Source of the DNA: Ciona savignyi
Taxonomy: Eukaryota; Chordata; Ascidiacea; Phlebobranchia; Cionidae
Reading direction: 5' to 3'
DNA: 64,000 nucleotides
NCBI GenBank assembly: GCA_000149265.1
Contig: CH001979.1
Coordinates: forward strand, 1,387,197 to 1,451,196
Below, piece after piece: positions 36,101 through 46,479 of this stretch. Below the pieces are notes generated by a model. That model did not search any database and had not been told where the DNA came from. It saw only the letters and a program-made list of their open reading frames with translations. Both the position numbers and the translations under genes were made by a program. Position 1 is the stretch's first letter. The number at the start of each line of letters is the position of its first letter.

Positions 36101-37922
36101 CAGTGTTACAACAACACGCAACAATATTGGACCGAACATTTACAGCGGAGGATTGGAAAATAAAGGCCAGTTCCCAAGTAACAGTGTTACAACAACACAC
36201 AACAATACTGCACAGAACACTTACAGTGGAGAATTGGAAAATAAAGGCCAGTTCCCAAGTAACAGTGTTACAACAACACGCAACAATACTGTACCGAACA
36301 CTTACAGTGGAGAATTGGAAAATAAAGACCAGTTCCCAAGTAACAGTGTTACAACAACACGCAACAATACTGCACAGAACACTTACAGCGGAGAATTGGA
36401 AAATAAAGACCAGTTCCCAAGTAACAGTGTTACAACAACACGCAACAATGCTGTACCGAACACTTACAGCGGAGGATTGGAAAATAAAGGCCAGTTCCCA
36501 AGTAACAGTGTTACAACAACACGCAACAATACTGCACAGAACACTTACAGTGGAGAATTGGAAAATAAAGGCCAGTTCCCAAGTAACAGTGTTACAACAA
36601 CACGCAACAATACTGCACAGAACACTTACAGTGGAGAATTGGAAAATAAAGGCCAGTTCCCAAGTAACAGTGTTACAACAACACGCAACAATACTGCACA
36701 GAACACTTACAGCGGAGGATTAAAAAATAAAGGCCAGTTCCCAAGTAACAGTGTTACAACAACACACAACAATACTGCACAGAACACTTACAGCGGAGGA
36801 TTGGAAAATAAAGGCCAGTTCCCAAGTAACAGTGTTACAACAACACGCAACAATGCTGTACCGAACATTTACAGTGGAGAATTGGAAAATAAAGACCAGT
36901 TCCCAATTAACAGTGTTACAACAACACACAACAATGCTGCACAGAACATTTACAGCGGAGGATTGGAAAATAAAGACCAGTTCCCAATTAACAGTGTTAC
37001 AACAACACACAACAATGCTGCACAGAACATTTACAGCGGAGGATTGGAAAATAAAGGCCAGTTCCCAAGTAACAGTGTTACAACAACACGCAACAATGCT
37101 GCAACGAACATTTACAGCGGAGGATTGAAAAATAAAGACCAGTTCCCAATTAACAGTGTTACAACAACACGCAACAATACTGCACCGAACATTTACAGCG
37201 GAGGATTGGAAAATAAAGGCCAGTTCTCAAGTAATAGTGTTACAACAACACGCAACAATGCTGCAACGAACATTTACAGCGGAGGATTGAAAAATAAAGA
37301 CCAGTTCCCAATTAACAGTGTTACAACAACACGCAACAATACTGCACCGAACATTTACAGCGGAGGATTGGAAAATAAAGACCAGTTCCCAAGTAACAGT
37401 GTTACAACAACACACAACAATACTGCACAGAACACTTACAGCGGAGGATTGGAAAATAAAGGCCAGTTCCCAAGTAACAGTGTTACAACAACACACAACA
37501 ATACTGCACAGAACATTTACAGTGGAGAATTGGAAAATAAAGGCCAGTTCCCAAGTAACAGTGTTACAACAACACACAACAATACTGCACAGAACACTTA
37601 CAGTGGAGAATTGGAAAATAAAGGCCAGTTCCCAAGTAACAGTGTTACAACAACACACAACAATACTGCACAGAACACTTACAGTGGAGAATTGGAAAAT
37701 AAAGGCCAGTTCCCAAGTAACAGTGTTACAACAACACACAACAATACTGCACAGAACACTTACAGTGGAGAATTGGAAAATAAAGGCCAGTTCCCAAGTA
37801 ACAGTGTTACAACAACACGCAACAATACTGTACCAAACACTTACAGCAGAGCATTGGAAAACAAAAGCTGGCTCCCAATCACTATCTTGTCAATTCTTCT
37901 ACCGCTTCTGCAATATATTTAA
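33149..37922 (+). CDS. Secreted Ly6/three-finger protein with thirty 27-residue repeats and a GPI-anchor-like tail
   Basis: Exons 33149-33206, 33295-33420, 34337-34450 and 35380-37922 join in phase 1 throughout and give 946 residues. Residues 1-19 are a signal peptide (MAILILSSVFFVLVIGVLK). The mature start LDCYQCSSDC, then CDGGEKYC, RSCSLVP, and FCTDATCSTDGCNSD form a complete Ly6/uPAR cysteine pattern, including the closing C-N. Then come exactly 30 repeats of NTYSGELENKGQFPSNSV-type sequence rich in Asn, Ser and Thr. Nineteen repeats carry an N-N-T glycosylation sequon. The last 15-17 residues (WLPITILSILLPLLQYI) are hydrophobic and end at the stop, as in GPI signals. Exon 3 ends with a GC donor (GCAAGT). 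AATAAA-type signals lie near 37981 and 38023. No homologue of the repeat is known to me. An extended, glycosylated cell-surface role is inference; the gene structure is strongly supported. Confidence 0.8.
33432..33541 (+). repeat. SINE-B insertion at the exon 2 donor, with 19-bp target duplication
   Basis: A SINE-B copy (AAATGGATAACGCGACC, then GTCCGAAACTTGG) sits 11 nt into intron 2. The 19-bp word AAATAGTGGTAAGTGCTGT, which contains the exon end and its GTAAGT donor, occurs identically at 33413-33431 and 33542-33560. Confidence 0.85.
33561..33760 (+). repeat. Diverged SINE-A copy
   Basis: GGCTAAGGCACTTATCG, CCTGAACAGCGGAT and CATTCACGCGGATAAAC words in order; many changes from the family. 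The next ~250 bp (33761-34010) holds only very diverged SINE-like words. Confidence 0.55.
34011..34300 (+). repeat. SINE-A full-length copy before exon 3
   Basis: Complete copy in intron 2 of the Ly6-repeat gene. Its terminal TATCCTATCCTATCTTATTT lies 30-45 nt upstream of the exon 3 acceptor and may supply part of the pyrimidine tract. Confidence 0.85.
34487..34590 (+). repeat. Internally deleted SINE-A
   Basis: Head GGCCGGTTGGTCTAGCGG through the box B region, then a direct jump to the tail words TTGGTTTTCCCATTCACTGG; about 190 bp of the middle is missing. Confidence 0.75.
34725..34760 (+). mobile_element. hAT-like terminal sequence
   Basis: CAGGGTCGGCAACCTTTT is a frequent hAT terminal motif, followed by AAGAACCATTTTAACC. 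The matching far end was not found before a diverged SINE-A (about 34940-35145). Confidence 0.45.
34940..35145 (+). repeat. Diverged SINE-A copy
   Basis: CAGTTCTGTCCTTAAGCAAGG through GGTAACCCGACGGTGGGC to GAATATCCTATC; the head is damaged. It lies in intron 3 of the Ly6-repeat gene. Confidence 0.6.
35424..37853 (+). repeat. 30 x 81-bp coding tandem repeat
   Basis: Exactly 30 units of 81 bp without any indel, encoding 30 copies of a 27-residue unit. Subtypes alternate (H...NTAQ with R...NAVP in units 1-5), and there are locally duplicated runs: units 7 and 9 are identical, 19 and 20 are identical, 21-24 form two similar pairs, and 27-29 are identical. Differences fall at a few fixed positions (S/I, H/R, TAQ/AVP/IGP/AAT, T/I, E/G), a pattern of ongoing unequal exchange or gene conversion. 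Confidence 0.95.
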
Positions 37923-38924
37923 ACCACGATGGGTTTATGTTTTAAAATTCACGGTTAATGTCCCTATTCAGTATAATTGTAAATAAATTGTGATTTTAAA
38001 TAATGTGTTTTAAAGTTGTGAATAAAAAAACAGTTAAAGATAAACTTTTGTTTGTTTACAAACTTGTTTTGTAATTAATAAAACTATTTTACAATCCACA
38101 AAAATATTTTAAAATTGGTTTAACCATTTTGGCAGTCGTAATATAACGTATTTGAGAGTCGACAAAACTTTATTTTCGATCGGGAATTATGTTTAGGTGG
38201 CGTATATATAACTAAGTAATAGACTTCTAGGCGCAGCCGGATCAGACGTGTGTGGCCCTCTCTTAGTCATGGTATTTAAATGAGGGTTTTGCTGAGTAAC
38301 AATTACGACTCTCAAATAATTAGCCTTTGCCTAACAATTCTTTTGAATTCAGCTGGTGTACACATCCAGGTCCATTCCAGCGCCGTGTCCCGCGCCACAT
38401 CCCACTTCAATTCTGTTAAATTTAGTAAAGTGTGTTAGATGGTCGGCCCTCAGCAGGGAGGTTAACGGCCGGGTTACCAAAGCCGTCTTTTCCTGTTCCT
38501 GTATCGTGATTTTATTCCTTTGCCATTTTTAAATATTGGGGCAAAAATAAATAAACTAACAACTAAACTATTGTACTGTGTTGTGTATGATTCACACGCT
38601 TATGGTAGAACCCATTAATCCGATGGATTCAAGTAAATGTCCGTAAAGTTTCTTGCCCATGGACAAAATCTTCGAGTTAGCGACCACTTTCGTCGGTGTT
38701 ACCTTTCGGTTGACAGGTGTCGCCCTAAACCAATAGTGTCTTATTGGAAAATAGTTTAAAATTTCATTTTGAATCAAATGCAAGTGTATGAGGATTGGCA
38801 GAATTTAGTAATAAAATAAATTACACCGTAAACCGAATATAACCGCAACTATATACTATATAAGTCATTCTATATATAAAAACATAGCCCTTGCAAACTT
38901 GTGTTTGTAACGTCAGTAGTTCTA
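37923..38924. other. 3' flank of the repeat gene and a SINE-A fragment
   Basis: Probable 3' UTR with AATAAA-type words near 37981 and 38023. A partial reverse SINE-A (ACCCATTAATCCGATGG, then GCGACCACTTTCG) lies at about 38576-38735. No gene is seen. Confidence 0.55.
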
Positions 38925-39557
38925 CACCCGATCCGTCTAAAAAATTCCGCTTAGATCAGGCTGTGTTACTTTTTAAAGCCGCTATAAGCTGGTTGTGTTA
39001 CTAACACAGTAACATGTGTTACGTTTTGCAATTTTAAGCGAGACAATTTCTAACACAGCATTACATAACCTGATGCAAAGGCGATGTAAACAGTAGTGCT
39101 ATCGTGCCAGTTTTTTTTAGTACAATTAAGTTTCGAATAACATTATGGCAATAGCGGGCAATAGCTGTAAGCTATACAAATATAAAGGTTACAACGCGCC
39201 GCTATTTTAACCCAACATTAAACAAAACTCTAGAAATTCCGTTGTGCGACCGGTTTAACCAATAAAATAAATGTTTGACTACTAACTTAACCAATTTTAA
39301 AAACAAACAAACACGATTTCCAACTCAGCATAATGTTATTCGAAACTAAATTGTACAAAAAACTGGCACGATATCACTACTGTTTACATCGCCTTTGCGT
39401 CACGTGATTTGACGCTGTGTTAGAAATTGTCTCGCTTAAAATTGCAAAACGTAACACATGTTACTGTGTTAGTAACCCAGTCCGCTCATAGCGGACTTAA
39501 AAACGCTAACACAGCCCCCCCCACCTAAGGCGGAATTTTTTAGACGGGAATCGGGTG
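38925..39557. mobile_element. Foldback (long palindromic) DNA element
   Basis: Almost the whole 633 bp is an imperfect inverted repeat. The ends CACCCGATCCGTCTAAAAAA and the complement of the right end CACCCGATTCCCGTCTAAAA pair. Inner words CGTAACACATGTTACTGTG, AATTTCTAACACAGC and AATAACATTATG each have mirrored partners. AGTTCTA flanks both ends (38918-38924 and 39558-39564). There is no reading frame. Confidence 0.85.
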
Positions 39558-39813
39558 AGTTCTAGCCTTTCGTGAAAATTAACGAACATTACTTGTGACG
39601 TCGTGAGTTGTGACGTCAAACAGTTGTTTGTCGTTTACCCAGATTTTCACAAGCAATATAACTTTTCATTTACATTGCAGTTGATGTTTATATACGTTGC
39701 AGTAGATTCATTTCCAAAATAAGACTGTTTCATTAGGAGGATTGATTTTTATTGTTTTCTGCAATTGTCAACAAGTCAGATCTAATATTAGGACCAGTTT
39801 TAAACCACAAATC

Positions 39814-41600
39814 ATGAAATACTTTGCTCTATTGACCATCTTCTGCGGTTTATACATTGTTGCATCAGGTAACGAAATTAGTTTCTTTCGATCAGGGGAT
39901 ATTTTGTTAAACCAGTACATTACAGAGACATCAACGTCCCAAAGAGGAAGCTCAGAGCTTCAATCTGATTCAAAATTCCCGGAACGAAAGGCGTTTGTTA
40001 AGTACAACTTGTGTTTAAAGTCTGTCCCAACTTTCATCACCGCATCAGCAAGGCCACAAGATCCAAACCTTCCTCATAAATTCAACTTGACTGTTGTAAC
40101 AAACTGCCTCTTAGGTTTCTTGGTTGAACTTGTGCGAACCGACGAGCCCACAGGCTGGAACACGAAGCTGATTGTTGACTGGGTGATTTACACAGGTTAG
40201 AAAAATAGACCCAACATGCAATGCTGCAGTTATTAGCTATACAAACGAATAATTATTGTACCGTTACATTTACATATATAAATCGTCTATAATACAGTAC
40301 CGTGTAACTTTAGTCGCTACAAGATGGGTTTGGCAAAACAGGGTTTTACCAAGTCTGTGTTAATACCCGGATACCACACAAATACTTAAATGTTGAGGCT
40401 ATCAAGTAAAACATAAACAAAAAATCTCAAGATTGACATTCTTTTGTCATTTATAATATATTACTTGGTTTAGGATTACCCACAAGCTGCAAAGAAGCTT
40501 TAAGATTTGGACTCAACGAAAGTGGAATACAAAGCATTTATATCCCGGGGAATCAGCAAATTTTGGAAGTTTACTGCGATCAAACCACGGATAGCGGCGG
40601 TTGGATGGTCGGTAGAGTTTTCATCAATAGAATGTTACACACATTTGTCCGGCCGGTTGGTCTATTCTAACGGTTAAGTGTGTCGCCTTTCAATCGAACG
40701 GTTGCAGGTGCGAAACTGGTCGCTAGCTAGTCGGTTGTGTCCTTGGGCAGGGCACTTTACCTTACGGACATTGCCTGAACCCAGCGGATTAATGGGTTCT
40801 ACCAAATTGAAGGAACGTGTCTATCATATACAACACACTGCAATAGCTCCGGTAACCCGACGATGGGCGCGAGGTGATCTGACGATTGCCCGTGTATTGA
40901 CCCCCTAGTTTTCCCATTCACGGGGATAAACATAAATATCCTATTCTATCCACACCTAATAAACAAACATTCCAGGTTTTCCAGCGTCGTAAGGATGGTT
41001 CTGTAAACTTCTATCGAACTTGGGTTGAATATCAGGGTATGTTTGGAAACCTTAGCAACGAATTCTGGTTGGGTAAGTTTTATTTTAATGGTGTAAAATT
41101 ATTCACCTAAATTAGTTAATATGATTGAATCTAAATTAAGGAAACGAAAATCTTCATGCTTTAACTCGATCTGGGAATTATGAATTAAGAATTGAATTGG
41201 AAGATTGTGCAAACGTGAGAAAGTTTGCAAAATACAGGTAAGAACAGAACACATTTACAGTAACTCCAATAATATAATTTATATAAACAGCACTTTCTCC
41301 ATCGGCTCTGCTCTAGAAAAGTATACTTTGAAAGCGACAGGCTACACTGGAACTGCAGGTAAGAATGTGACCAGATAAGCGTTAGTAATTCTTATTCTAT
41401 TTCAAATTTCTGCAGGAAATTCCCTTGGCTACCACAACGGGCGACCCTTTAGCACCAAGGACGTGGACAACGATGCCAACGCTGGGAGTTGCGCTGTTCA
41501 GCGTCATGGAGCTTGGTGGTATTATGATTGTTCCGATTCCAACTTGAACGCGGAGTACTTAAACTGCCAAACCAACACACACCATGCAGCAAGTTGGTGA
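39814..41600 (+). CDS. Secreted H-type-lectin-like plus fibrinogen-like protein; premature stop
   Basis: Exons 39814-40195, 40474-40607, 40976-41072, 41141-41237, 41291-41358 and 41416-41600 join in phase. Residues 1-18 are a signal peptide ([18 protein letters not shown]). Exon 1 then encodes about 105 residues ending GFLVELV...IVDWVIYTG, resembling the H-type lectin beta-sandwich of the HPA/discoidin type. Exons 2-6 encode a fibrinogen-related domain: [41 protein letters not shown], a calcium-site-like FSTKDVDND, and [15 protein letters not shown]. Both disulfide pairs are present. An in-frame TGA at 41598-41600 follows HHAASW, yet family-like residues (YFSRWNQYSTE, then FEMNC) continue in frame to a TAG at 41694-41696. 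The exon 2 donor (GTCGGT) is weak. Intron 2 holds a SINE. The fibrinogen assignment is firm; the H-lectin assignment is moderate. It may bind glycans in immunity or gamete recognition (inference). Confidence 0.75.
40648..40950 (+). repeat. SINE-A full-length copy
   Basis: Intact head-to-tail copy in intron 2 of the fibrinogen-like gene, from TCCGGCCGGTTGGTCTA to AATATCCTATTCTATCC. Its tail lies about 25 nt upstream of the exon 3 acceptor. Confidence 0.9.
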
Positions 41601-41696
41601 TACTTTTCACGGTGGAATCAATACTCGACTGAAGTTTCATTCGAGATGAATTGTTCAGGCCAAGAGGAGACTAAAAATAAGATTAATCCCCTTTAG

Positions 41697-42189
41697 CTTA
41701 TAATGTAAATAAGTACAACTAAACACGTTATTTTTTAATCATGAATAACATTTGTTATTCAATGAAGTGTTGTCGGTTTTCTCTTTATGCTATGCCTCTC
41801 ACACCCGAACAATGTAAATATTTAAATTATGCAAATTTCATCATGTTTGTTAGCGAACTATTAATGCTACAGACTGTGTACTGTACGAAGGAACTGAATA
41901 TTCGTAATAATTCCATGAACTATATAATATAATTAAACTTGGAAAAAATTGTAGCAATTTCTAGTTTGTCATTGCTTATTATGTACCGCATGATGGCGGT
42001 ATCACTTGTTTAATATAACTCTCCCTTACACGGTTGTAAATCCCGAACTAAAGGCACTATCCATGGCTAAACCCTAAGGTCTAAAGCCCGCGCGTTTTTC
42101 ATTGAAGAATTTGTACAATCCGGCATCTTTAGTTATTCCCAGTTAATAAACAACTCTCATGCTTAACGCAGCTATGGTGATCTGGTCAA
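41697..42189. other. 3' flank, no gene seen
   Basis: Downstream of the fibrinogen-like gene. AT-rich; the open frame at 41741-41932 has no features. Confidence 0.5.
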
Positions 42190-42850
42190 CGTTTTTTCAA
42201 TGAGAGAAAATATGGTTGACAACAAACAATACAACAAACTGATACGTTCCGTTTTGGAGACTTTGGATCAAGCAGAACTTCCGAATTCAAATACAATAAA
42301 GTGGCCAAACATTAGTGCGGACTTACGAATCTAGTTATTAGAATTCAAAACTACAAATGCATTCTACTACAGAATAATATCGGTCACACACGATGGCGCT
42401 ATTAAGCAACAGCAGAAATGGAGTAGCTTTCTTAGGCTCTCTATAAACTGGGAAAAAGCTTACACAAACATATATAAATGCACGCTAGAAACAAAATTAC
42501 GATCGTTCCAAATAAAACTTCACAATCACAGTATTGTAACAAACAGTATTTCAGTTAAATTGGGAATAAAAGACCCAAGCTTGTGCACCTTTTGCAAAAG
42601 CAAACCCTGACTTTATCCCCGCAAAATTGCTTTTTTTGGTGTAACCTATAGCTTTTGTGTGCCTGATTTTATATTTATAAGTGCAGAATAACAGAAGATA
42701 ACCTATACTAAACTTATTTATAAGAGACATTGAATACGTACGTATATCCGAATTTATAATAGCCCAAAAAAACAATAAGACAAACCTCCAGTTAAAAAAA
42801 ATGGAGCTCTATTTAATCTCTTTGTTGCTATTCTTTATTTCATTGTTTTG
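42190..42850 (+). mobile_element. L1-like LINE ORF2 C-terminal fragment
   Basis: The + strand reads NWEKAYTNIYKCTLETKLRS, FQIKLHNHSIVTN and LGIKDPSLCTFCKSK, the zinc-binding region that follows the polymerase in L1-type elements, here with the second C-x-x-C half lost. Stops and frame breaks are present on both sides. The downstream part continues with tail-like basic sequence (IIAQKNNKTNLQLKK). This is a dead 5'-truncated copy. Confidence 0.75.
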
Positions 42851-42916
42851 CTTTTCAATATACTTCTTTTTTGTTGTTGTAATAATATAGCGCCAATAAA
42901 AAACGGTTGTAAATCC

Positions 42917-43031
42917 ACACGGTCGTGTGGCCAAATGGTAAACGCGACCGATACACATACCTACCTATACAAAAACCGGTCCTGGTGACGAGCCCATCAT
43001 GTGCTCGAAACTTGGCTCGGTAAAAAAAAAA
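42917..43031 (+). repeat. SINE-B copy
   Basis: Best-preserved forward copy: CGGTCGTGTGGCCAAATGG (box A), CGCGACCGATACACATAC, GTGCTCGAAACTTGGCTCGG (box B), then a poly-A tail. Confidence 0.8.
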
Positions 43032-44001
43032 ATGGTTGTAAATCCAGTTAAACATGATCATGATCGCAGAATTTAACGTTCCAAGAACTTCCTTTTTTCT
43101 TATAACCACGATACAACCATGCTTTGATTACGTCGTAAATAAGTGCCAGACATAGCACAAAGGAGTTAGATAACATACTGCAGTTCTAGTAGTAATAACT
43201 TACATAAGCCTGATGTATCATTTGCTTGTCCACTATAAGTTTATTGAAATACATATATTTACGGAAGGCTTTTGTTTTGACATGTACTTAGGAAATATTG
43301 AGGGTAATCTTTGTAAATACATTAGCGTAACAATTTAAACTTTCTGACTTTGCATTATGACCCTTGGTCTATCGCTGTCCTAAGTTAATTGATTTTATGC
43401 TTATTATTATAGAAAAGGATACAATTGTTTATCTCATTAATGGGACACATAAGGCGTAATCCACATGCAATCTTAAGATTACCTTGAGCCCAACGGCGGT
43501 TACCAGAACGTTTATAGTGTTTTGTGTATGATTATACCGTGTTGTGTATGATTATAGTGTGTTGTGAAAACGTTTCTTAAATTTGATAAAACTTATCACC
43601 GAAAGGAAATGTACAATTTCATAACTCCGGGTCTTTAGGTATTGTATTCCCAAATCGAATACTTATTGTGTGAGGAAAATACTAATGTGAACAACCACTA
43701 TTTTCCAAAGCCCCGTTGAGAGTCCGCTATATTTTCTGCATGCATAAACGATCTGGTACTAATAGGTTCTCGAGTTACCAATCCAAACTTGATATCTACA
43801 TTTTTTAAATAAACCCCCCTGGTCAACAAACCCATAGTACATCATAAACAACGGTTACAGCATTTGTTTCTGCATGTGGGGTTTCCGAGTTACTAATTCG
43901 AACTTGATATCCAGATACAAAGAAAATTAAATTGTTTTTATTTTATTGCTGACGTTGAACTGTGATATTTTAAAGGATATTTTTCCCATTATAATTTTTC
44001 A
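43032..44001. other. Intergenic with a SINE-A fragment
   Basis: A diverged reverse SINE-A fragment (CACATAAGGCGTAATCC, then CCCAACGGCGGTTACC) lies at about 43435-43590, with a small CGTGTTGTGTATGATTATA duplication. No gene is seen. Confidence 0.5.
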
Positions 44002-44005
44002 TTAA

Positions 44006-46354
44006 AGGGGAACTGAAGTCAATTTTAAGAATATCTTAATAAATGGAAAAAAATACGCTGATTTCAAAAATCAAATCAGTTTCTTCCAATATTTTTTTGT
44101 TAAAGAGTTATGAGCAAATATGCATTTTATTTTATGTTAGGGGATTTCCCGTATTACGTCACTGACGTTGTTGAGATTTCGTGCCTATATGCATTGTATA
44201 CAATCATGTGCCAGTTTAGAGGTGAATTAGTAACATAAGCGCCTGCAGGAGCGTTGTATTTTCGTTTTTTTATGGAGACTTAGCATAACACTTGTCATAT
44301 AGCCTAACTGAACCAATGTACCCGCGTGACAGCTTACCTTAAGCGCGCTCATTCAGGCCTGCACGATCCTGGACCTAAGCTGAATGCTGAGGTATACAGG
44401 TCTCGTATTTAAATGGCTTTAGAATAATAAGTCTTAGCAATTTATATCATAAATCATAGAAGTGAAGACAGAACAAGAAAACTAGAACAGGAGGCAGTAA
44501 ACTGTAACTGCCAGCAATTTATAGAAATAAACCAGCCATCGATCAAAGATCAGACTATGTGGTGGGAACAGCCTATTTCTTTCATGATTGTTGCTTTTCC
44601 AATATATAGCCATAATATGCAACGTAGACTAGCAATGTTGTTATTAACCCCTAGGCTACAAACTGAGAGTGTGAGAGATTTGGTATACATATGCATAGAA
44701 GTTTTAACAAATTTCTTTTGTTTTTTTCATTTCTAGAGTAAATTTAAGTTAATGTTGTAACACTAAAATGGATGACAGTTTTCAGCATTCTGGCATGGAT
44801 GAAAGAAGTTTTATTGTACACAATAAAACAACACAAATTTAGTCATGTGCGTTTGAACCAAGGAAAACGTCTGAAAGTATCTTTTAAGATGCAAGCCCCA
44901 TAGAAGAAAATGTTTATTTAGAAACATTACCTATTGACATGACTTGGTGCCGTTGCAAAAACTGTATTCTCATGGACACACCGCAAGAATGTTTATGCTG
45001 CATGAATGTACATGCATTTGTGCACAAAATAATGCCAGACTTGACTTGCATTACTAAAAGCCCTTATTTTTCAATTATCTGCTTGGATAAAGAAGTTCTT
45101 GAAGTTGCACTTGATGTACTGGGTTGATCACTATGTTTAAAATCATAATCAGAAAAATTAAAAATTGTTGGAACTGTATTTTTCACCACAGTGGTTTGTT
45201 TTCATCATCTTGGCTACTCCATTGGAGTCAAATACAATTTTACTATGATAATCCTTGTCACAAATATGTGCACTACACACTGCGGTTCTTTTTCCAGGTA
45301 GTTTAGAACGCTTGCATTGTTGTATCCATTGCTTCAACCGTTTTTTTGTCGTTGTGAGGAAATCGATGGAAGAGCACAGGTGGATTGGAATTTCGTGTGC
45401 TGTAATAGAAATTTGTACATCCTGGAGCAAAACAATATACTCCAATCACTCTTTCTTCCTTCTCAGTGGCTTAACTTTAGGCATTTTACAATATCTAATA
45501 AAAAGAACTAAATTAGAAATGTGGTATATTCTTATTAACTTATTTGGGTAGTTAAGTAAAGATCTATTATATATATTCTTCACTTACTTATCTGAGTGCT
45601 TGCTGTGTACTTATTGTCAGACTACACATCAGCTACTCAACTGTGGATTAACTGGTTTTAGCAATAAGTGGTATTCTCAACCAGTAGGCTAATGCTCAGT
45701 TTCAATAACAGCAGACATTAAATGCACCACATACACAACAGCAAAACATTATACAAACAGCCAAGGTAAACCATGAAAGAAATAGGCTTTTCCCACCGCA
45801 TAGTCTAGCCTTTGCCTAATGCGCTGGTTTATTTCTATAAATTGCTGGCAGTTACAGTTTAATGCATTCTGTTATAGTTTTCTTGTTCTGTTTTCACTTT
45901 TATTCTTTATGATATAAATTGCTAAGACTTATTATTCTAAAGTCATTTAAATACGAGACCTGTATACCTCAGCATTTAGCTTAGGTCCAGGACCGTGCAG
46001 GCCTTAATGACCGCGCTTAAAGTAAGCTGTCACCATGTACATTGGTTCAGTAAGGCTATATGACAAGTGTTATGCTAAGTCTCCATAATAAAAACGAAAA
46101 TACAACGCTCCTGCAGGCGCTTATGTTACTAATTCACCTCTAAACTGGCACATGATTGTATACAATGCATATAGGCACGAAATCTCAACAACGTCAGTGA
46201 CGTAATACGGGAAATCCCCTAACATAAAATGAAATACATATTTGCTCATAACTCTTTAACCAAAAAATATTGGAAGAAACTGATTTGATTTTTGAAATCA
46301 GCGTATTTTTTTCCCATTTATTAAGATATTCTTAAAATTGACTTCAGTTCCCCT
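44006..46354. mobile_element. Kolobok-like DNA transposon with ~600-bp inverted repeats
   Basis: Outer ends AGGGGAACTGAAGTCAATTT and the exact complement at 46354 are flanked by TTAA (44002-44005 and 46355-46358). The terminal inverted repeats extend about 600 bp (to about 44600 and from about 45760). Two protein remnants lie between them. On + at 44936-45125, TWCRCKNCILMDTPQECLCC and CITKSPYF resemble the P2X7-type cysteine-rich domain seen in some transposons. On - at 45445-45158, RLKQWIQQCKR and AVCSAHICDKDY resemble a THAP zinc finger. TTAA targets with THAP proteins fit the Kolobok superfamily. No full transposase remains. Confidence 0.75.
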
Positions 46355-46479
46355 TTAAACCAACGAAGTAACCGCATTTTTATATTATGACATTTCTATG
46401 ATACGGTGGATATTTGTAGATGATTTCCATGTGGTTTTGTATTTTGATTTTATGTTTGTTATCCCCATGGGTTTATTTC

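Noticed and set aside
35349..37739. Long antisense and alternative-frame open reading frames (283, 314 and 222 codons)
   Set aside because: They are frame shadows of the 81-bp repeat. Only the frame joined to the Ly6 exons has a signal peptide, complete domain and terminal anchor.
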